This document shows, one piece after another, positions 49,802 through 53,988 of a stretch of DNA of 53,988 nucleotides (positions within the stretch are counted from its first letter, which is position 1; every line of letters begins with the position of its first letter). Source of the DNA: CAYYWP01 sp050176585 (lineage in GTDB: Bacteria > Desulfobacterota > Binatia > HRBIN30 > CADEER01); the NCBI GenBank assembly GCA_050176585.1, contig JBFXHX010000027.1, positions 1 to 53,988 of the forward strand. The letters are read 5' to 3'. Both the position numbers and the translations under genes were made by a program. Below the pieces are notes generated by a model. The model was given only the letters and a program-made list of their open reading frames with translations, made no database searches and had not been told where the DNA came from.

Positions 49802-50470
49802 TCAGTCTCCTTGCCTGGCCAGCAGCACGCTGTATGGACAGCCATCCGCGGAGCGCTGGCGCAGCGCGCCGCCTTGCAGATGGATCAAGCGCGCCGCGAC
49901 CGCGATGGCCAGCGCGTGGCGCCCGCGCGCTGGCGGATACGGGCCATCGGTCCGCAACGCGTACTCGACCATTCCCCCGGGCGCGTCAGCCAGCACCTCG
50001 AGCCGCCATTCAGGAGCGGCATCCCCCTGCACCGCTACGGCCTCGCCGAGCAGTTGGAAGCTGCGCGTCAACAGGCGCGGGTCGGCCGCGACCTTCCCCG
50101 CCGGCACCGGTCCGACGACGATGCGGGCGCCGAGCGCGCGCATCTGCCCGGCCAGGCTTTCGCCGACGGCGAGCGCTTCGGTCGGCCGGGGCGCGGCGAC
50201 GACCGGCGAGAGGTAGTCAAACAACAACCCGAGGAGGCTCTCGAGCTCTTCGAGCCCGGCCTCCGCCCGCTCCCCATGCGGACCCATGCTCGGCGCGGCG
50301 GCTCGCACGGCGTGGTGCAGGCGTTGAAGAACGTTCCCGATGGCGTGCTCGGCATCGTCCAGCACACCTCGGCGATGAAGGTCCGCGGGGTCCGCCGCCG
50401 CTGGTGACGGCGCGTCATCCGCCCGTTCCCGTTCTCCCGCTCGGTCCATCGATGACTCGCTTCGCTTCAC
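49802..50470 (-). CDS. Small histidine-kinase-like protein (degenerate)
   Basis: 222 aa without sensor or membrane segment. A DHp-like helix carries H42 in DDAEHAIGNVLQRLHH, resembling the H-box HExxNPL. A second helix, LEELESLLGLLFDYLSP, completes the two-helix hairpin. The C-terminal part only recalls an ATPase domain (ADPRLLTRSFQLLGEA; RHALAIAVAARLIHLQGG) and lacks the N-box asparagine. It may be a phosphotransfer protein rather than a kinase. It lies 6 bp before the NtrC-type gene, its likely partner. ATG 50449 (MDRAGERE) is an alternative start. Confidence 0.6.
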   Translation of the reverse strand: MKRSESSMDRAGERERADDAPSPAAADPADLHRRGVLDDAEHAIGNVLQRLHHAVRAAAPSMGPHGERAEAGLEELESLLGLLFDYLSPVVAAPRPTEALAVGESLAGQMRALGARIVVGPVPAGKVAADPRLLTRSFQLLGEAVAVQGDAAPEWRLEVLADAPGGMVEYALRTDGPYPPARGRHALAIAVAARLIHLQGGALRQRSADGCPYSVLLARQGD

Positions 50471-50542
50471 CTGGCTGCGCCCGGGTTCTCCCGCGCCATT
50501 TTTCAGTCGTCACTCCGCGCCGAAGCCGAGGACCTAGCAGAT

Positions 50543-50570
50543 TTGCCGCATGATTGCCGCATTTCTGCAA
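50543..50570. promoter_or_regulatory. Possible activator site in the divergent regulator gap
   Basis: TTGCCGCA is repeated at 50543-50550 and 50554-50561, exactly 11 bp (about one helical turn) apart. The second is part of TTGCCGCATTTCTGCAA (50554-50570), an imperfect TTGC-N9-GCAA palindrome. It lies in the 315-bp gap 50471-50785 between two divergent signalling operons, where NtrC-type activators often bind. I found no convincing sigma-54 -24/-12 element beside it. Confidence 0.35.
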
Positions 50571-50696
50571 TGACACGCGGACCCGGCTAACACGCGGATG
50601 ACGGCGTTTTCAAGCGGCACTTCGGCGCCGTGCCGCACGGGTAGCTAGGGTTGTATATAGGTGTTGCATAGACGCCGGCACAGGCGCCAAAACGCG

Positions 50697-50726
50697 TTGA
50701 CTTTCATATCCGAAGCTCGATATGTG
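50697..50726 (+). promoter_or_regulatory. Weak sigma-70-like promoter for the fusion kinase
   Basis: TTGACT (50697-50702), an 18-bp spacer and TATGTG (50721-50726) lie in an unusually AT-rich patch about 60 bp before the GTG start. The -35 is good (5 of 6) but the -10 is poor. Confidence 0.3.
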
Positions 50727-50785
50727 CAATTTTGAGCGTGGCGTCGCGCCAGTGGGGCTGGTGCGCGGGGGTGGAGGAGAAACGG

Positions 50786-52486
50786 GTGGCGCTACACCGG
50801 ATTTTGGTCGTGCACGACTCGCCGGCGGTGCGCGAGACTCTCGCCATCCTCTTGGGTGCAGACTACGAGGTGCAGACGACGACGGTCGACGACTATCTGG
50901 CCAGCGAAGCGGACGAACCGCCACCGCGTCTGCTCATCGCCGCTGGCCGAGCGGGCGTGCGAGCAGTTCCGCACGGCGCTGCAGTGCTGTGGCTGGATGA
51001 TGCGGGCGCGACCCTGGCGCGCCCAGCTCTTGGGCGCCAGTTCTCGCCCCGCCAGCTCCGCCAGCGCGTCGCGGCAGCCTTGGCGCGATCCATGCCGCCG
51101 ACGCCGGGAGTGCATAGCCGCCTGGAGCCGCCGTTCGTGCCGGCCGACGTCGCACGCACGCTCGCGGAAGCCACGCGCAGCGCGTTGCCCTTGCATGTGA
51201 GCGGCGAGCCGGGGGTCGGCAAGCGCGCGATTGCACGCGCCGTGCACGCCGCGTGGGGTACCAGCGCATTGGTGGCGGTGGACGCGTTGGATCTCGATCG
51301 CGCGCTCAACGCACCACCAGCGGGCGCGGGAACGTTGTTCATCGACCGGGTCGACCTACTCGCGCCCGCCGCACAGCAGCAACTCCTCGCCGGTATGACA
51401 TCCGCCGGCTTGCTGTCGGCGGCCGACGGCCGCAGCCTGCGCGTGATCACCGCCGCCGCGACGGACCTCGGCGAAGCGCTCGAGGCCGGCGAGTTCTCGT
51501 CGGAGCTGTACTACCGGCTAACGCTCCTGGCCGCGCACCTCCCGCCATTGCGCGCGCGGCGGGAAGACATCGCGCCGCTCGCGCGTCAGCTCGCGGCTGA
51601 TTTCGCTGCCGCGTTCGGGCGCGGCCCCGTGGTGCTGGGAGAGCGCGCACTGGCACGGCTCAGCAATTATCTCTGGTTCGGCAACATCGCCGAGCTCGAG
51701 GCGGTGCTCGCCCGCACCGTCGCGTGCGCTCATCGACCGGTGATCGAGGCCGAGGATCTGCTGTTCGACGGGACGCGGTTGATGCCCGCCGCGGCCCCGA
51801 TCCCGAAACCCGAGGTGCGTGCCACCGGCCTCGGCACCCAACAGCTCGATTTGATCATCAATGAGCTGGCGCACGAGTTCAAAAATCCGCTCGTGACCCT
51901 CAAGACGTTCGCGCATCATCTCTCGCGCGCGGACTCGAACGGCATCAATCACGACCAAGCGGCGCGCCTGACCGGCGAGGCGGTGGCGCGAATTGATCAA
52001 ACACTCGAGAACCTGCTCGAGTTCACGCGACTGGACGCACCGGCCGTACAAACGCTCGGGCTGGCCGCGCTGCTCGACCCGGTGCTCGAAGAGTGCCGCT
52101 TTGCGCTCGCCAAGCGCGGCATCCGCGTCGAAAACGATTCGCTCCCGGCCACTCCGGTCACGGGCGATCCGCAGCAGATCTCGTATGCCCTCGGCAACCT
52201 CTTGCGAGCACTGGCGCGGGACCTGCCGTCCGCCTCGGCACTGCATGTCGCCTTTGCGCCCCCGGCGAACATCACCATCCGGCTGCCGGACGGGGTGGAG
52301 CCGCTGGGCAATCATCTGGCTACCCTGCTCGGCCGAACCGCCGATACCAGTCAGGCGCCGCCGCTCGGCGTCGCCATCGCCAACGCCGTCCTCTCCCGCA
52401 ACGGGGCTCAGCTGACCGTCGCGCCCGAGGACCCGTCCACGATCCGCGTCCGCTTCCAGCCTGCAGACGCCGATCCGCGCCCTTGA
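50786..52486 (+). CDS. Receiver/AAA+/histidine kinase fusion lacking the sigma-54 loop
   Basis: 566 aa from the GTG preceded by GGAGGAGA (50773-50780). Residues about 3-110 resemble a receiver (HRILVVHDSP) but lack the phospho-acceptor Asp. Residues about 115-340 are an NtrC-like AAA+ domain with Walker A EPGVGKRA (K146) and FIDRVDLL, where the Walker B Glu is replaced by R188. ELYYRLTLLAAHLPPLRARRED and YLWFGNIAEL are recognisable, but the whole GAFTGA segment is deleted and the sensor II Arg is Ala. Residues about 350-566 are a histidine kinase: H363 in ELAHEFKNPLVTL, a partial N-box at N471, then PPLGVAIANAVL. It is followed 6 bp later by a response regulator. Confidence 0.85.
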   Translation: MALHRILVVHDSPAVRETLAILLGADYEVQTTTVDDYLASEADEPPPRLLIAAGRAGVRAVPHGAAVLWLDDAGATLARPALGRQFSPRQLRQRVAAALARSMPPTPGVHSRLEPPFVPADVARTLAEATRSALPLHVSGEPGVGKRAIARAVHAAWGTSALVAVDALDLDRALNAPPAGAGTLFIDRVDLLAPAAQQQLLAGMTSAGLLSAADGRSLRVITAAATDLGEALEAGEFSSELYYRLTLLAAHLPPLRARREDIAPLARQLAADFAAAFGRGPVVLGERALARLSNYLWFGNIAELEAVLARTVACAHRPVIEAEDLLFDGTRLMPAAAPIPKPEVRATGLGTQQLDLIINELAHEFKNPLVTLKTFAHHLSRADSNGINHDQAARLTGEAVARIDQTLENLLEFTRLDAPAVQTLGLAALLDPVLEECRFALAKRGIRVENDSLPATPVTGDPQQISYALGNLLRALARDLPSASALHVAFAPPANITIRLPDGVEPLGNHLATLLGRTADTSQAPPLGVAIANAVLSRNGAQLTVAPEDPSTIRVRFQPADADPRP

Positions 52487-52492
52487 GTGCCC

Positions 52493-53899
52493 ATGGAACA
52501 GCCACGCGTTCTGGTGGTCGATGACGAACCGAGTGTTCGGGAATCGCTCCGTCTCATTCTCAAAGACCGCGCCGTCGTCACGCTCGCCGAGTCTGGCGAG
52601 GCGGCGTTGACCTGCCTCGAGCGGCAGACCTTCGACGTCGTTTTGCTGGACATCCTCATGCCGGGGCTCGACGGCCTCGATCTCTTGGAGCGCATTCGCG
52701 GCGACGCCCGCGCGCCACAAGTGATCATGCTCACCGCCACCAAGACGGTGAAGACGGCAGTGCGGGCCATGAAGCTGGGCGCCTTCGACTACGTCACGAA
52801 GCCGTTCGACATCGACGAGCTCATTCTGCTCGTCGAGCGCGCCACCCAGTCGGCCGCCCTGTTGCAGGAGGTGACCGCGCTCCGGCAGGAGGTGGGCCAG
52901 CGCTATGGGTTCGGCAACGTCATCGGCCGTTCGGACAGCATGTGCGCCGTGCTGGAAACGGTGAGCCGCGTCGCGCCGCTGCGCACGACCGTGTTGCTCA
53001 CCGGCGAGAGCGGTACCGGCAAGGAGGTCATCGCCAAGGCGATCCACTACAACAGCCCCCGCGCCAGCGCGCCACTGGTCGCGATCAATTGCGCGGCCAT
53101 TCCGGAGAGCCTGCTCGAGAGCGAGTTATTCGGCCACGAGCGCGGCGCCTTCACCGACGCGCATGCGCGCAAGCTCGGGCACTTCGAAAGCGCCCATCGG
53201 GGCACCATCTTTCTCGACGAGATCGGCGAGATGAATCCCGCTACGCAAGCGAAGCTGTTGCGCGTGCTGGAGACCGGCACCTTCACGCGGGTCGGGGGAT
53301 CGCAACCGGTCACGGTGGACGTCCGCCTCATCGCCGCCACCAACCGCGACCTCGACAAGAGCATGCAGGATGGGAGCTTCCGCACCGATCTCTACTTTCG
53401 GCTGAATGTCGTCGCCATCCACCTGCCGCCATTGCGCGTGCGCCGGGACGATCTCCCACTGCTGATCGCCCACTTCGTTCAGCGGAAGGCGAAAGAGCTC
53501 GGCGTCGAGGAGCGACAGTTCGATCCCGACGCCTACGATTGCCTGCTGCGCCACGAGTGGCCGGGGAACGTCCGCGAGCTCGAAAACGTCGTGGAACGCG
53601 CGCTCGCGCTCGGCACGGGCGATTGTCTCACCCGCGCGGACCTGCCGCCGCGGTTGACCGCGGCCCTGCCCGAAGCCCCGTTGCGTGCCGACACTCCTGC
53701 CCGCGCGGCGCTGGGCGCGGCCAACCTCTCGCTGGCAACCGCGGTGGACCAGCTCGAACACACGCTGATCATCGATGCGCTCGCACGCTCCGAGAATAAT
53801 CAGACCCGTGCCGCCGAGCTGCTCGGCACCACACGCAGAATTCTGAAATATAAGATGGACAAGTTGGGAATTCAGAGCGCCGAGCAGGAGCTGAACTAG
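52493..53899 (+). CDS. Sigma-54-dependent response regulator (NtrC family), GAFTDA variant
   Basis: 468 aa. Receiver domain with VVDDEPSVRES, phospho-acceptor D53 (VVLLDILMPGLDG), T/K in MLTATKT and YVTKPFD. AAA+ domain with GESGTGKE, sigma-54 loop GAFTDA at 218-223 in place of GAFTGA, GTIFLDEIGEMNP and RTDLYFRLNVVAIHLPPLR. The Fis-type HTH at the end is NQTRAAELLGTTRRILKYKM. It lies 6 bp after the fusion kinase, its likely phosphate donor. A GTG two codons upstream is an alternative start. The remaining 89 bp of the window contain nothing recognisable. Confidence 0.94.
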   Translation: MEQPRVLVVDDEPSVRESLRLILKDRAVVTLAESGEAALTCLERQTFDVVLLDILMPGLDGLDLLERIRGDARAPQVIMLTATKTVKTAVRAMKLGAFDYVTKPFDIDELILLVERATQSAALLQEVTALRQEVGQRYGFGNVIGRSDSMCAVLETVSRVAPLRTTVLLTGESGTGKEVIAKAIHYNSPRASAPLVAINCAAIPESLLESELFGHERGAFTDAHARKLGHFESAHRGTIFLDEIGEMNPATQAKLLRVLETGTFTRVGGSQPVTVDVRLIAATNRDLDKSMQDGSFRTDLYFRLNVVAIHLPPLRVRRDDLPLLIAHFVQRKAKELGVEERQFDPDAYDCLLRHEWPGNVRELENVVERALALGTGDCLTRADLPPRLTAALPEAPLRADTPARAALGAANLSLATAVDQLEHTLIIDALARSENNQTRAAELLGTTRRILKYKMDKLGIQSAEQELN

Positions 53900-53988
53900 G
53901 CGGACGTCACTTCTCCAGGTCCGGAGCAATCTCTGCAGGTCGGCCGGTAACCGCCGCAGCACTGCTCGCGACACCCGGCCGGACTCGG

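Noticed and set aside
50611..50640. GGCAC boxes that might be sigma-54 -24 elements
   Set aside because: Neither strand has the required GC dinucleotide 10 bp after the GG.

Overview
The window is very G+C-rich and densely coded, with many 4-bp start/stop overlaps (ATGA, GTGA, TTGA) and frequent GTG or TTG starts. I see no rRNA, tRNA, CRISPR array, transposase or phage gene. The gene mix is an F420-type NADP reductase, GlcDEF, fused CaiB/BaiF CoA-transferases, acyl-CoA metabolism, NtrC-type sigma-54 regulators, and an FG-GAP protein with dockerin-like ends. This suggests a soil or sediment bacterium of the broad deltaproteobacterial assemblage (Desulfobacterota or Binatota-like). That placement is inferred from gene content, not from a phylogeny.

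Layout. 101-2395 (+): a QueD/PTPS-fold protein, a small exported cytochrome c and PepA. 2335-3036 (-): a degenerate class III cyclase-like protein. 3304-3990 (+): a LolA-fold exported protein. 4343-8174 (-): nadA, an NpdG-like reductase and the agmatine-to-putrescine pair aguA/aguB. 8305-10824 (+): a JAB/RadC-like domain fused to a DinG-type helicase. 10959-17612: acyl-CoA dehydrogenase, TetR with a palindromic operator, a diiron ferritin-like enzyme, SDR, nitronate-monooxygenase-like enzyme and a MatB/ACSF3-like acyl-CoA ligase. 17613-18595: decayed DNA with a methylmalonyl-CoA mutase fragment. 18596-23847: glycolate oxidase glcDEF, divergent from a glyoxylate aminotransferase. 24066-29071 (-): yqeY, the FG-GAP/dockerin-like protein and lepA.

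29094-35232 (-) holds nucleotide-sugar genes (epimerase, UDP-xylose synthase, Ugd), a polyprenyl-type GT2, a PfkB kinase and MTA phosphorylase. 35452-37782 (-) is sucD-ndk-rlmN. 38024-41380 (-) has a tandem-fused CoA-transferase and an alpha/beta hydrolase. 41544-47483 (-) is a surface-glycan region: DUF5989 peptide, carbamoyltransferase, a CpsD-like ATPase without the Walker A lysine, a WbpP-like epimerase and two GT2 enzymes. 47505-48409 contains remnants of a glycosyltransferase and a sulfatase.

48410-53899 is a divergent two-component block. On the minus strand are an NtrC-type regulator and a small histidine-kinase-like protein. On the plus strand are a receiver/AAA+/histidine-kinase fusion that has lost the sigma-54-contact loop and a second NtrC-type regulator. 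Its position beside the glycan genes suggests, but does not prove, that it controls envelope or exopolysaccharide production. This block is the best candidate for an unusual system here.

A fold-back repeat of about 90-145 bp, built on GGCGCCGACGGAGCGGCGC and its reverse complement, recurs at five separate non-coding sites (4.1-4.3, 12.2, 17.9, 37.9 and 45.3 kb). It resembles REPIN-type elements and is the main structure not explained by genes.
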